Below are positions 21,202-33,710 of a DNA stretch of 64,000 nucleotides, piece by piece. Made by a program: the position numbers and the translations under genes. The DNA lies in contig VWZW01004683.1 of the NCBI GenBank assembly GCA_013397115.1, forward strand, positions 99,496-163,495. Reading direction: 5' to 3'. This stretch comes from Edolisoma coerulescens. Taxonomy: Eukaryota > Chordata > Aves > Passeriformes > Campephagidae. Position 1 is the first letter of the stretch, and every line of letters starts with the position of its first letter. Below the pieces are notes generated by a model. The model did no database searches. It was not told where the DNA came from and saw only the letters and a program-made list of their open reading frames with translations.

Positions 21202-23513
21202 GGTGGGTCCCCAGTTCCTGCCTGCTCGATGTGGATCTGCTTCCCTTGGGGTTTTCCTGCTGTGTAGCGAAGCCAATAAATGTCACTGCACGCCAAGACC
21301 AGTTCAAATGCGTTTTCCTGGTATTTATCCCTCTGGTTTGTCTGGGTTTTGGCCAAATGGAGGAATTTGGAATCAAACCTTGGCCCTGTGTTGCCTCTCC
21401 TGCTGCAACATCTTCCATGAGGCCGCTTCCCAAAAACCTTCCTCCCTCCCTGGTAACCACGGCTTAGGGCTGGCATTTCTGAGAATGCCCAAAATGCAAC
21501 TTTTTATTGGTGTGTGGATGTAACCTTGGCTCTGCAGCAGCAGGTGAAGCTTGTTCTGGAATGATTATGGAAAACAATTATGGAAAAACCAGCAGGAGAT
21601 GTTAAACTGCTGGAAAAAATGAACTGCTCCTGGAATTCAGAGCGAGGCAGAGGGCAGGAGGAGGCTGAGGAAGAAGGGACAGGGGTCCCCAAGTGGGAGC
21701 TGTCTGTGAGTGATGGTTTGGAGGTTACAGCTGCAGCCCTTGGGGGATCCAGGCCAGGCACTGCAATTCCTGCCTGGATTGAGGCAGGAATTGTGGAGAT
21801 CATCTTCCCTGTGGAAATCATCTGGCAGCAGGAGATGGGAGGAGGAGGAGGAGGAGAGGGAAGTTGCGGGGTTCAGCTGGAGGGAGAAGTGTTGGGATGG
21901 AGCTGGAGGCTGAGCGGTGCCAGGGGTGCCTGTGGCTGCTGGAAGATGCTGGATCCTGTGGGATCTCCTGGAGAGATCCTGGTGGGATCGTGGCTGTGGA
22001 ATGGGTGGAGCAGCCTCTGGTTGACCTGGAACTGGATTTTCCAAGGAGAATTCTGACGGGGGCAGCTTTGGAAGCTTCGTGCTGAGCACATGAAGTTGTC
22101 CCAGGAGATGAGCTCCCTTTGGCTATTTTTAGTTCACATTGGCTGAAAAGCAAAGTTTTCCAAGGAAAGCTTTGGATGTGAGAAACATCTTTTGCTTGAT
22201 AGAAACTTCTGACCTTTTCTTTTTGGGAGGGAGGGAATCAATCTGGAGGGAGGAGTGGCACAAATCACAGCAGAAAAAAATATAATCATAGCTCAAAGAA
22301 AACTTCTTCCCATTTGTTACCATTCTCTTCAGGGTCTGCATTTTAAATTTTCTTTTTTTGTTTTCTTTTTTTCTGCAATTAATTTTTTTGGTTTTTTGGG
22401 TTTTTTTGAAGAAGAAAAAGCCCCTTCCTGACAGCTCCTGCAAGTGGCACCACTTTTCTCCTCATGGAATCTGTTTGGGAAGTTGGAGCTTTCCCTTGTG
22501 GAGCTTTTTATCCTGTTTTTGCATTTCCTGTGGTTCTGTCAGAGCTCTGCACGGCTCTGGGTCTCCCCACATCCCTCACACAATGGAAATGATAAAAAGC
22601 TGAGATTTCCACCTGAAGTTGTGTGTTTGAAGAGAGCTGCCCACTCCAAATATCCAAATTTAGATGTTAGGTGGAGGAGAAAAGCTTGGGAAGAGGTTTG
22701 AGTGAGGAATTGGGAATATAAAGCCGTGGATGAGCCAGAGAGGCATCTTTGGAAGGAGGAGCTGGATTCTCCTTGGCAGGTGGTGTAGCTGAGCTGGGTC
22801 TGTGTTTTCCAGCTTCTGGCTGGGTGCAGGTGCTCCAGGGATTAATTCTTCCCTAAAACTTGAAATCTTCATCCCACAGCTCCCTGCTGGCAGCGTTTTC
22901 CTGCTCCCAAATTCCCTCTCCCGTTGTTCCTGCGGGAGGGGTCGGCTGAAAACGCTGATGGGAAAATCATTAATTTTATTTTTTTTTTCTCTAAACAAAT
23001 TAGAGCTGGGGAGTAATTTAAATACCTCCCAAATCTGCTGATCAGCAAATCAAGCTCGTTAGTGCTGCTGCCTGTACGAGCTGCACACACACACAGGACC
23101 AAGGTTCATTTGCTGCTCCGGATAAATTAAGGGGATGGGATCATTAAAATAAACTTGTCGTTCTTCTGCTGGTGCTTTCATTAATAAAATAAACCCTGGG
23201 ATGGAGAAGTGGCAAGCTGGCTTCTCTCTGTGGGTTTGCAAAGCGGGGAAGATTCAAATAATTAGTCCAGGCAGAGCCTGGCTCCGGGCGAGCCTTTTCT
23301 GGGTGGAATTTGTGAGAAACCAGGCCCACTCCTCTTTTTGGGGTTTTATAAATTTTAACAAGGTACAACAGGGGACAAAAGTCACTTAAAGCAAACGGGC
23401 AGCACTGGGTTCGTGGCTCATAGCCAGAGGCACCCACACTCCCACAAACTTCCCGGTAATTTGCTTTAACCTTATCCATGTTAATTAACCACAATGCGTA
23501 TGCAGAGTTTTTC
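21202..23513. other. Intergenic; T-rich patches, possible repeat-derived part at 23,340-23,513
   Basis: A short (GGA)n run lies at about 21,839-21,858, T-rich patches at 22,330-22,410 and 22,975-22,990, and a short CA run near 23,086. The last 170 bases, which border the LTR-like block, look different from their surroundings and may belong to the same insertion. No gene recognised. Confidence 0.45.
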
Positions 23514-24476
23514 TGTGAACTGATTTACATTTTTTTAGAAGGGATTAACATAGTTCCTCCCCCGACCTGCCTTTTAGAGCACGTGCTTTATGATCGTGGG
23601 GGTCTTCGGGGGTCTTCTCTGATGAAGGCTCAGGGTCTTCCTCGCGTCTGAACTTTCCAACTTTTGTCTTTGAAGCATGCGCAGTTCTGGTGTTCCTGTA
23701 TCTTTCTGGATCCAGCCGGTTTGAGTTCCTTTCTCATTATTCTGCTTCCCTTATTGAGCTAGACTTGTCTATTTTTGGGATTATCCAGCTGGCTTTCCGT
23801 TTATCTAAGCATTCAGCGATCAGTTAACGATATTAACTGGCCATTACATTGTATAGGAAGTTATGATTCAGATTATACAGGTATAAAGAGGTATGATTCA
23901 GGTTATATCAGTGTCTTATAAGTCAAGCTGATGCCTTGGGTTTTAACTTTTATATTTTCCAAATCCTGCACTGCCCAGTAGTTTCTTGTAGCCTGTCAGC
24001 TTCTGCTCTCTCATGCTAAGACAGACATGACAAAGCCTCTCCGAGCTTATTATTCAAGGACACTCAGACTGTCCTAGGCCCAAAAGGTGTAAACCAGGGC
24101 CTCTAGAGAGGTGGAGAAATTGTAGAAATTACATCGTTAGCTAAAGTTTTAATTGGTGAATTTATGCTAATATGCAAATGAACCAAACCTATAGAAGTGT
24201 GAAGAACTCGTCGTCCATCCTGGGGTCCTGTTTGGATGCAGCCTTTGGCTCCCCAGGGTGTACCTTTGAAGGCCTTTCAAATAAATCCCTACGTTTATTC
24301 CCTTATTCCTGTCAGTCTCTGTTTCTAGGTAGCCACTTTAGACATCAAAGCTGCATAAGCATCTTGTAAATTTAACCCCAGTTACAACGTTAACTCGTAA
24401 ACATCTGCATAGCAAAGTTATTCTTAATGTGCACATAATATTTCCTAACATATTCTAACGCATAATATTTCTCACA
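23514..24476 (+). mobile_element. Putative LTR-like element (963 bp)
   Basis: Begins TGTGAACTG and ends TTTCTCACA, so TGTGA...TCACA inverted ends. TTTC flanks both sides (23510-23513, 24477-24480), a possible 4-bp target duplication. Inside are an octamer ATGCAAAT (24172-24179), a TATA-like CTATAGAAG and an AATAAA (24280-24285) followed by a T-rich stretch, the order expected of an LTR on the + strand. No gag or pol homology seen. The short repeat flank could be chance and the borders are uncertain. Confidence 0.5.
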
Positions 24477-26851
24477 TTTCACTGCCCATGAAAGCCAATG
24501 CTGTAATAGTCGTTGATCACAGAATTCCACGTCTCGGATCCTCGAAGGGGAAAGAAACCCACTTTTTCCTGGGATTTCAGGATGTTTCATCAGTGACCTC
24601 TGCCTTGTGGTCAGGTTCCTTCAGAGAGGAGGCTGAGTTGGTTCATTCATCACAGCACAATTTGGGGGAGAAAAGCTCTGGTTGGAGCTGTCCCAGCCTC
24701 TCCCAAATCCCTTTGATATCCAAAGCACTTCCTGCTGTTCTTGGAGCTCAGGGAAAGGGGGAAAATCCCGGTGCAAGATCTGCTCCCTGTGCCCAGCGAT
24801 GTGGGAAGGTGTTTTGGGTGGAAATTCTGGGACAATTTACAAATCCAGGTTTGCAGCTCCCACAGAGGAGCCTGGCGAGGATCTCTGGGAATTCCTGGGC
24901 TTTCAGAACTCCCCGTCCAAAGTCCTGGCACGTTCAGCTCCTTGACCTCATCTTTCCAGCAGGACAGGATGGAGACCCCGTGTGCACAAGACTGCATGAT
25001 TTGGGAGAAAAGTGGTTTTTAATGATTAATCCTCAGGGAATTTCCTTCCAGTCCACTTTGGCTTAAAAGCTGGACTCAGGTGGAGAAAGGATTTTCCCCT
25101 CTGGTTTTCCTGAGTGCAGTGACAATGCCCCTTTGGCAGTGGCAATCCTCTCTCATTAATATCTTAATTTCTACTGGCTTTAGTTTAAATCTCCATGAAA
25201 TTCAGCCTAGAAGTGAACTTTGGAGGGGAAATCCAGGACAAGGAATCTCTGGGAGAAGTTGGGAAGTTACTGCAGCTCTTAAAAACTTCTTGAGTTCTGC
25301 ATCCAGGGATGAGTTGCTATCCAGGGGACCAGGATGTGCCTTGGGAAGGGCTGGGAAGCCTCTCCTGGAAATTTGTGCTGAATCCAGCAATTTGATTAAC
25401 TTGTCCTTTCCTTAAATCAATTATATTTGATCTATTCCTAAACCTTTTACTTTGCACAAGGAAGAAACCTCCCAGTTTTAGATGAAGTTGTGATTTTCTG
25501 TGTTTTGGAGCTTGGTTTGTAACAGCTGCTGTCCAGAAAGTTTCTGGGGAGGTTTAACTTTGTATTTTTTAAAGATTCTCAAGTAATTTGCTCGATTTGG
25601 CCTCAGGAATGGTTAATTCAGGGTCTTCAGGTGATGCCACCACCCAGCTCCCAGGACTCTGGGCTGGTTTTTCCTGGTGAATGGTGCTAAGCTGAGGGAT
25701 TATTTCCTTTTTTTTGTGTAGCAAACAATATCAACTCTTTGCAGTGATGTTCTTGGCAGGGAACATTCCAGCAGGGAATCTTGGGGTCATGCATCTGGGA
25801 CTGGAATGGTTGAGTAGAAGGATGCTCCTGTCCCTCACCTTTGCTCAATGATTTTTTTTTTTAAGCTTGCAGGAATTACCTCGAGCCCGGTCGCTGCCGA
25901 GGCTTCATGAGGTCCCTCTAATATTTTTCCCAGGATGAAACGATTCCTCCACTTTATCCCTTGGATCCACAGCGATTCCTGGGAGTCCAGCCCTTCTTGG
26001 GGTGTAGGCTGGAGCTGTGAAGCCACAGGGTTTTTGTGGGATCTCTGTCAGTGCCACTCCAACCTCGCTTCTCCGTGGTGCGAGATTCCTGCAGATTCCG
26101 GCCCCATCCCGTGTTCCATGTGGGACCTCGTGGAAAAAGGGGAGGAAGGGACCTTTGGGAGGGAGTTTTTTTAGGGAAAACCGTCCCCATCCCCACCTTG
26201 CTGCATTCCCTTCCCTTCCCTGTCTACAAGCACAGGTTTGGCCTCCAATCCTTCTGGCACCAAAATGAACATTTAATTATCTGCAGGCAGATCCCTCCCT
26301 TTGCTTCCATTCCTGCAGCTCCATTTACCCTCAGCCCTCCAGGGATTTAATTGCATCCATCTCTGATTTTTTTCCTGCTGAGTTGAACATGGCATTCCTT
26401 CAGTGCCTCCCTCTGCTGAAAAGGTCTCCTAAAAAGGAGCAATTTGTCATTCTTTGGCCCAGGTAAGTTTTTTTTTTTTGCTCATCTGAGCATATTTTTC
26501 CCTCAGCATTTGCTTTCCCTCCTAATTTCCAATGGAACATCGCTTGGCTCCTCTCTTGCCTTGCCACTATAAATTCTCCTGAACACAGGGAGACGAGTGC
26601 TGAGGATTATTAAGCGCGTTGGAAGGAGCACCAGAGCGGGGCCTGACTTGCATTTTCAGCCGCGCTCCGAACGGGGAATGTCTTCTGGGATAAAAGTTAT
26701 GTTTACACTCAGCTGCTAATTAGTGCTAGCAGAGTAATTATGTAACTGATGGAACAGGACTGCAATTTTGGATTTGAAGGCTTTTTGCATCGTAAGCAGG
26801 GAGCTCAACCTCCCCCCCCACAATGGGGAGTGTTGTTTAATTCTGCTTAAA
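24477..26851. other. Intergenic; possible conserved stretch at 26,580-26,800
   Basis: No gene recognised. T-runs near 25,850 and 26,470. The segment 26,580-26,800 is non-repetitive, with GCTAATTAGTGCTAGC and GTAATTATG motifs in compact order, compatible with a conserved regulatory element but not shown. Confidence 0.4.
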
Positions 26852-26970
26852 TTCATGGAATCCCAGAATCCCAGACTGGTTTGCGCTGGAAGGGGCCTTT
26901 AAGCTCATCTTGAGCAGGGACACCTTCCATCATCCCAGGTTGCTCCAAGCCCCATCCAAGCTGGCCCTGG
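26852..26970 (-). mobile_element. CR1 3' end
   Basis: Antisense: ATGGAATCCCAGAATCCCAG octamer-like copies, TGGAAGGGGCCTTTAAG and AGGTTGCTCCAAGCCCCATC. Confidence 0.82.
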
Positions 26971-28351
26971 TTGTTTTGATGGGGTATTTTATGGGGTCTA
27001 AGGGAGATTTGGGATGCTGGAGGGATTAGGAGTGGTTGGCATGGGTCTGAACAGTGGTGGGGAGAGTGGGAGGCACTGGGAGCCGTGGAGCAGCTCTGCC
27101 TGCCTCTGCAGCAGCCTGGCTCTGCTCCCTTCTCCAGAAGGGGGATATCCCCATGGAATTATCTCTGTTCCAAGCCTCCAACTCCCTCCTGAACTCTCCC
27201 TTCCTGCAGCCACTGTCGGAGCTCTCCTGCTGAATCCAAATGAGCTCTGTTGGGTCTGGGGACATCGCTGTGCTTGGAGGGTTTGTTCCCTCAGCCAGGA
27301 TCCTGCACCTGGACCTGAGGAAATCAGGATGGAGGGGAAGATGCTGGGATGGCTTTTCTGTGTCTCTGTGAGGGAAAACTTTAAATTTTCCTTTAAATTC
27401 TGCAACCAGCACATCTTCCTCCAGCAGCTCCTTTCTCCTGGTGCCTGCAGGGAGCTGGGAAGCCACCTCAGCTCCCAGCCCTCTTTCCTTTGTGTTTTAA
27501 TCCATTTTGTGTTTATTCCAGGTCTTTCAGAGCTCAGGGTGTCACTGAGACGTGGCACAGCTCGGATAACTGGGAACACGGGATGAGGGTGCCCTGTGTG
27601 TCAGTGGAATTCCCGACAAGTGGAAATCCAGGCTGGCACATGTGCTGCTGTTCCTGGCGTGGTTTGTGCTCCATAAATCCCATCTCCATGAGGTGTCCCC
27701 TGGTGCAGCTCAGCCAAGAGTCCCCCAGCTGTGCCAGCCTTTCTCCTTCAGCAGCTTTTTGGCTTTTCCAGTTGGAATGGGCACCATTAAATCGTTTTCC
27801 AGTCAACTCCAGGTGTTGGTACTGGAGAAAACACAGTTATTCCCTACCCTAGACACAGGGAGTATCTGTGGGTACATCTGCTGGGTTCTGTTGGTGCATA
27901 TTTACCAATATTTACCTCATAAACTTTTTGATGGGGAGGTTGAGGCATGTCAGGGCACGATGTCCTGAATTGTGGAATGGCTTCCATGGCCTCTGGAGTG
28001 ATGCAGGGAGGAGCTGGCTGAGACAGTGACTCCAGCTGTGCACACCTGAGGAAAAAAAAAATGTAAATACTCAAATAATGAGGAAAAATCAGGAAAGAGA
28101 ACTGGGGGTTTATCCCTTTGCAGGAGGTCTTGTAAGCCTGACTCTCTTGGGGTGAAAATCAGAAGAGAGGGTGATGATCCAGAGCTTCACTGCTTGGGAC
28201 AGGGACTGGGATTTCCTCCAGCCTTGGGAGGCTGTAAATGCTGGATTCTGGGGGTGAAACTGGTGGATCCTGGTGCAGAAGTTGTGGGATGGGTTCCCAC
28301 ATTGCAAGAAAGAAGCAGCTTTTGACAGGTTGGTAGTGACAAAGGCACAGG
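26971..28351. other. Intergenic, nothing recognised
   Basis: Long open frames on both strands at 27,000-27,590 overlap each other and show no domain, conserved motif or splice structure. An A-run lies at 28,052-28,060. Confidence 0.5.
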
Positions 28352-28520
28352 GTGCCAGAGAAGCTGTGGCTGCCCCTGGATCCCTGGAAGTGTCCAAGCC
28401 CAGGTTGGACATTGGGGCTTGGAGCAACCTGGGCTAGTGGAAAGTTATTCCTGTCCATGGCAGGGGTGGAATGGGATGGGCTTTAAGGTGTTTCCCAACC
28501 CAAGCCATTGTGGGATTCTG
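28352..28520 (+). mobile_element. CR1 3' end
   Basis: CCAGAGAAGCTGTGGCTGCC, GGAAGTGTCCAAGCCCAGG, CCATGGCAGGGGTGGAATGG and GTTTCCCAACCCAAGCC then TGGGATTCTG. Confidence 0.85.
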
Positions 28521-28562
28521 TAATGGTGGAGGTGGGAAGGCTGAATGAATCTTTCTTGTGTA

Positions 28563-28985
28563 GAAATCCTGAGGAGAGCACAAACTCTGTTTCCTGAGGG
28601 CATTTTGGGCTCATCTGCCTGGATTTTGAGTGCTGGGCCCTGAGGTCTTCCTGGAAGGAACTCAGGGATGGTGGTTGGACTATTCTCTTTGCTCTGAGTG
28701 TCTCTTTGTGGTGGAAACACAAAAATTCCCCCAAATCTCTGCAACCACGTGTCCAGGAGAAGTTTGTGGGCAAGGCCTCTGTCTGTTGGGTGGAAATCGT
28801 GAGGAGAGGCCTTCCTGGGGGCATTTTGGGTTCATCTGCCTGGATTTTGAGTGCTGGGCCCCGAGGGCTTGAATTCAAGGATGGTGGTTGGACTGTTCTG
28901 TTTTTTCTGCATGTCTCTTTGTGGTGGAAAGGTGAAAATCCCCCCAAATCTCTGCTGTCCAGGAGAAGTTTGTGGGCGAGGCCCC
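28563..28985. repeat. Diverged tandem duplication, two copies of about 205 bp
   Basis: Copy 1 (28,563-28,778) and copy 2 (28,793-28,985) share GAAATC(C/G)TGAGGAGAG, CATTTTGGG(C/T)TCATCTGCC, GATGGTGGTTGGACT, TCTCTTTGTGGTGGAAA and GTCCAGGAGAAGTTTGTGGG. The offset shrinks from 230 to 206 through small indels, so the duplication is not recent. Confidence 0.88.
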
Positions 28986-30879
28986 TCTCCAGTGATGTAA
29001 CAGCTGCAGTCTGCTCCCAACATTAAATGTTATGGATGGGGCTGATGTAATTCCATTTCCCAAAGCCTCGGAAGGCTGGCAATAATAAACAGAGCCTTTT
29101 AGGACCACGTTATTGATGCAAAACAGTTTAGCTAAACCGGGGTCGCTGAAGTGCAGATGTTTTATTCATGAGCTCCTTTCTCCCCACAAATCACCGGTCT
29201 CCACCGGCATAAACGTTCCACATTCCTGGTGGCTCCACTTCTTGGGAAGAGCTTTGGCAGGAGCCAAAAGTGGCATTGCAGACCCATCCATCAGGGTGGG
29301 CGGTTGGTGATGTTGTTGTCTTCCAAATGGAGTTCATAATGGGCAAAGAGGTTTAATTAATGCTGCAGAGTAATGGCTCTGTTTATAAAGAAATAATGTC
29401 CTATAAAATTAGGCACTGCCTGGTGAAACGTGCCTCCTAATGGCCGGGCTGGCGTTTTAAGTGAGCAGTAAATCACTTAAATATTAAGACCTTCTTGAGC
29501 AAGGATAATAAAGCAAGAGATTTGGAAATGGGCGATACCAGTGCTTACAATTATCCCTTAAATAAAACATTTTTATAGTGATCATGGAGTTAATCACCTC
29601 CTGGAGCAGGCAGGTGAGAGGGGCAGGGGAAGATGGGTGGTGTTATCGCCTGCAGATAAAGGAATTTCAGTGGTGTTCTTGGAGTCCAGAGCCACCAGGG
29701 AGAAAATATCAACTTTTCCTGAACTCGCTTTCGATTCTTTTGATGAATAAATGCAAGCAGCTGTTGTTACACAGAAAAGCCACGGATCAAAAATCTGATA
29801 GATCAGGACTATTCCCCAGGCAGTGCTGCACGACAGAACACAGGGATGATCTATGAATATTGTTTTCAACCCCCTGCTCCAAATATTTGAAAATATTCTC
29901 AATCGCCTCCATATTTTTAACTGCAACTCAGGCAAAAAAAAAAAAAAAGCTGAATTACTGCTTTACAACTCGAATAAAATCAGGTTTTGCAGCCTTGCTG
30001 CAGTTCTGTTCATGGATGGGAAGGAGGCAGGAGGATCCAGGTCTCCCCTGCAAGAGGTTTGGGCAGTTTTGAAGGTAAAATGGATTTTAATGAACTGAAC
30101 GAGATCCAAATGATGGGGATGCTTTTCAAATTAAATACAGAAATTAATGGTCTGCAGGGGACACAAAGCAAAGATTTTTGTCCCAGGATGGGGAATTATC
30201 ACCAGGGCTCTTAAAGGATTGTGGGAAGGAGCATTCCCAGGTGGCTGGAGGATCTTTGGAGGTGAAATCCATGTGAAATATGTGATTTGAGTGTGTCTCT
30301 GTTATCATGTGTGGATCTCCCCTTCATCAGCACAAATCCATAAAAAGCCCACGGTGTGCAATTCATGAAGGAGATTTTCCTTAGGAATGTTGGGATTTTC
30401 TTATTTAAAAGAAAAGCATCCATAGGCACTTCAAAGATTTTTTTTTTTAATAATTCAGCCCCAGAAAGTAAGGAATTATACCTGATTTTGCAGCAGCTGC
30501 TGAATTTGATGAAGGAAAAATTGCTCTTGGTTCAGGATTCAGGGAAGTGAAATGTCTCTGAAGGAGGAAAAATAGATCCCTCAATGCTTTCATTGCTTAT
30601 TTCATCGTTTCTTTCTGAAAAGATGAGCAGAATGTCAAAGCAACTTGGCATAAAAAGGATGGAAAGGTGAGGGGATGGATCCCATCCCTGGGAGTTGGGA
30701 TGAAGAAAAAAAACCCAAACCAAAAAAAAGGAAAGGAAAAACTAAAATGAAAAAGGGGGTGATGATTTCTACCCAGTCTGAGACGCATGGAAAGAATTCC
30801 TCTTCTGGAATATCTTCCTTATTTTGTATGGAAATATTTTCTGTTGGGAATGGCACATCGGGTGGGATCGTTGGGATGT
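28986..30879. other. Intergenic; possible conserved stretch at 29,310-29,600
   Basis: The segment 29,310-29,600 has closely spaced AT-rich blocks such as GGTTTAATTAATGCTGC and CACTTAAATATTAAG and no repeat signature. It looks like vertebrate non-coding elements in gene deserts, which is inference only. A-run at 29,936-29,948. No gene. Confidence 0.4.
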
Positions 30880-30952
30880 CCTGTGCAGTGCCAGGAGTTG
30901 GATTTGGATGATCCCTGTGGGTCCCTTCCAGCTCAGGAGATTCCCTTATCCT
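30880..30952 (+). mobile_element. CR1 3' terminus, short
   Basis: GTGCAGTGCCAGGAGTTGGA, GATCCCTGTGGGTCCCTTCC and AGCTCAGGAGATTCCCT match the terminus seen at 20,340-20,395 and 37,460-37,520. Confidence 0.7.
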
Positions 30953-33640
30953 ATAAATCAATATCGGGGCATTTTCGGAGCAGCTATGTTTGGTTGCAGA
31001 GTCTTAATTTGAGCTACTTTTATGGGCCAAAAATTAATTTCCTCTGTCAGTTCCCACTTGGAAATGCTTCTAAAATGAAGGAAAACGTAGATTCAAAAGC
31101 CCTCTTGGAAGGAACATTTGTGAAAGTTGACAATTTCACAAGAAACAACGTTTTACCCAAAAAAAAGAGGTTTGAGAAAATGATTTTGGACAGCTTGGGA
31201 TTGAGCCTTGTGCCTGTGGCACGAAACCCCTGAGTTTTGGGATGGGAACCGGTCCAGATCCCACCCCAATGCTGTTTATGGAATTAAAATCCAAGTTAAA
31301 ATAGGAACTGACCCTTAGGAATGCAGGAAAAACCCTCTGAGACGAGAGGAAAGAATTTCTTCTGATGCAGCCCCAAACTCTTCCCATCTCCTGCCCTGCA
31401 GGATCCACGAGTTTGACTTTAACTCCTCCAGGATTCCCCTGGAATAACCAGGAAGGAGCTTTTCTGTAGGAACAGGGACTCGAGGAAGGTCTTTTTTGGG
31501 GTCTCCTGGGTAATTTGCAGCTGGATTTCCCTTTTGACCATGGAAATTCCCCCCGGATCGTTTTATCCTGGAGAAGCTGCCAGGTGATGTTGGGAACACC
31601 TTGGGCTGTGTTTTCTCTGCAAACAAACCCGATTTGGGATGAATTTTTCACACTTTTGACCTTTTCTCCTTGACAATCAGAGGGCAGGGGAGCTGTGCCC
31701 TGTGATTCCCAGGAAAATCCCGCTGGGATCGACATCTTCCCACCGTGGATGTGCAAAGGGTGGTGTTCCCTGACACTTTGCAGTGAGGAATATTTTTAAA
31801 GGCAACTTTTTTCTCCCTTCAAGAGGACAGGGATTCCCTGGATAGGAACACCAGGATGGAGAAGCTGCTGGAGCTGGGGAAAATCCCCCAAAATCCCAGC
31901 AGCATCCAGAGGGCTAAGAAAAGGGAAATTCCTGGGAGGTCTTAGCAAGGGAAGAACAATATTTTAATATTTTATCAAAGCTGGGTTTTTATTCTGCCCA
32001 GAAAGCAGGAATTTGTCCCTTCCTGCAGCCAGGAAAGGAATCCTGAGTGAGCCATCTGCAGGAATTCCTCACGGGAGAGAGCTCAGGTGTATTCATGGAA
32101 TGGGATCAGCTGGAATTTAATTCCCACTTGGATGGCAAGCAGAGAACTCAATTCCAAGAAGTTTTGCTCCAAATTTTTCCTTTCTGAAACAAAAAAAAGG
32201 AATTAAAGCTTCATTTTCCGACAATTCTAAATCTCAGAAACCCCCTTTGTTTTAGGAGGACCAAACAACTTCATGGAAAATTTCATTTTTTTCCCTTAGG
32301 AAATGCATTTAATTCTTAAAAAATTGTAGAAAAAAATCAAATAATTTCAGAAATGGAACGGGGCACATCAAAGTTATGGAAGAGCTTTTGCCTAAATAAA
32401 ATATTCCTGACATTAGGTGGGGTTTGGAAAACATTCAGACTTGGATGAAAACGCTCCTTGTCCAACACCAGCTCTTTGGAAAACTTCCAGGGAGAGAGAA
32501 TTTGAGTGGAAACCCCCCCCAAAATCCCACAAAACTTTCCAACAACAAATGTTTTTCTAGGAAAAAAACTGGAAATAATAAATATTTGGTGGGAATATTT
32601 AAGGCTGGCTCAGGTGCAAGAGCTGTGGCAATCACCATCCATCAAATATTGAATTTTAGAGAAAATGGGTGGTGGAGGCTCCTTCGAAACTGCCAGGAGA
32701 AAATTATTTATGGGACAATTATTTATGGGATGCTGCTCTGTGGGGGTTTTGCAACAAGGGACAGGCCAGGGCCAGTTTGGGTAGAAAAATTGGTCTGAAT
32801 CTCATCTGGAGCAGATGTTTTTTGCAGCTGAGATGGGAGAAAATGTGTACAAAAGGAGATTTATTTCAATACCTTTTTACACTCATTTCATAATGGCAGC
32901 ATTTTATCTTTTTTACATTGATTTATGGGCACTGAGGCAGAACAGAGGAGTCAGAAAAGAGGCAATTAATGAATCAAGAGAAAAAACCCTTCGAGAAAAT
33001 GCTTCAAGATAAAATGAAAATGGGGAAAAAAAGAGAGAAAAAGCTGAAGGAAAGGGGGGATAATTGATGGTTCCATTTTAACATAATGTTATTTCTGGTT
33101 TCTTTTTTCCTTTTTTTTCCCCATTTTTTTTTTATTCTCTAATGTGTTATTTACTGCCTGCTTCGGAGCTGACAGCAAATAAACAGCATTTGCAATATAA
33201 CATCGTTAGCACCCTGATGCACTTGCTCATCCCGCCCGGCTGTCAAATTCCAACTGCATCCAACATCCGTCAGCGTCGGCGCGGATGGAGCCGGGCTTTA
33301 ATCAGCTCCGGGCTTTAATTACCTGATGGCAAAGTTAAAGCCGAGTGACAGCTCCTGGGGAAACAGCAAAGCCACCGAAGCGTTTGGGGACCAACTGCCA
33401 GGTGGGAAACACTGCTGGGTTTGGGATTTTAGTGCTGGATTTGGGCTTGGAATGTTTGGCAGGAGAGGGGGAAGAGGGAGAGGAAACGCTGGAGGAAAGA
33501 GGGAAATCTGGAAGCGGTGGGCGGCTGCTGGAGGGGAAGGTGGGTGTTTGTTTTATGGGAAATGGAATTGTTGATCAAATCTGCTGTTGGATGTGCTGCT
33601 CTGTCGGGAGTTCCTCGCTCTGGTTTGAATCCAAAGGGGG
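30953..33640. other. Intergenic; possible conserved stretch at 33,135-33,350
   Basis: No gene. The long open frames at 31,136-31,756 show nothing recognisable. A 17-base duplication (ATTATTTATGGGA) lies at about 32,704-32,731. The segment 33,135-33,350 is compact, non-repetitive and contains CTGTCAAATTC, GAGCTGACAGC and GGGCTTTAAT motif pairs, resembling a developmental enhancer by composition only. Confidence 0.4.
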
Positions 33641-33709
33641 GAAAACATGGTTTGAGTTGGGATGAAAACGTGGTTTGAGTTGGGGTGAAAATGTGGTTTG
33701 AGTTGGGAT
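33641..33709. repeat. 23-bp tandem repeat, three copies
   Basis: GAAAACATGGTTTGAGTTGG-type units start at 33641, 33664 and 33687, immediately before an antisense CR1. Confidence 0.95.
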
Positions 33710-33710
33710 G

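Noticed and set aside
23144..23494. 116-codon minus-strand frame beside the LTR-like element, considered as an ERV gene
   Set aside because: I recognise no gag, pol or env motif in it. It may simply be non-coding sequence of the insertion or its flank.
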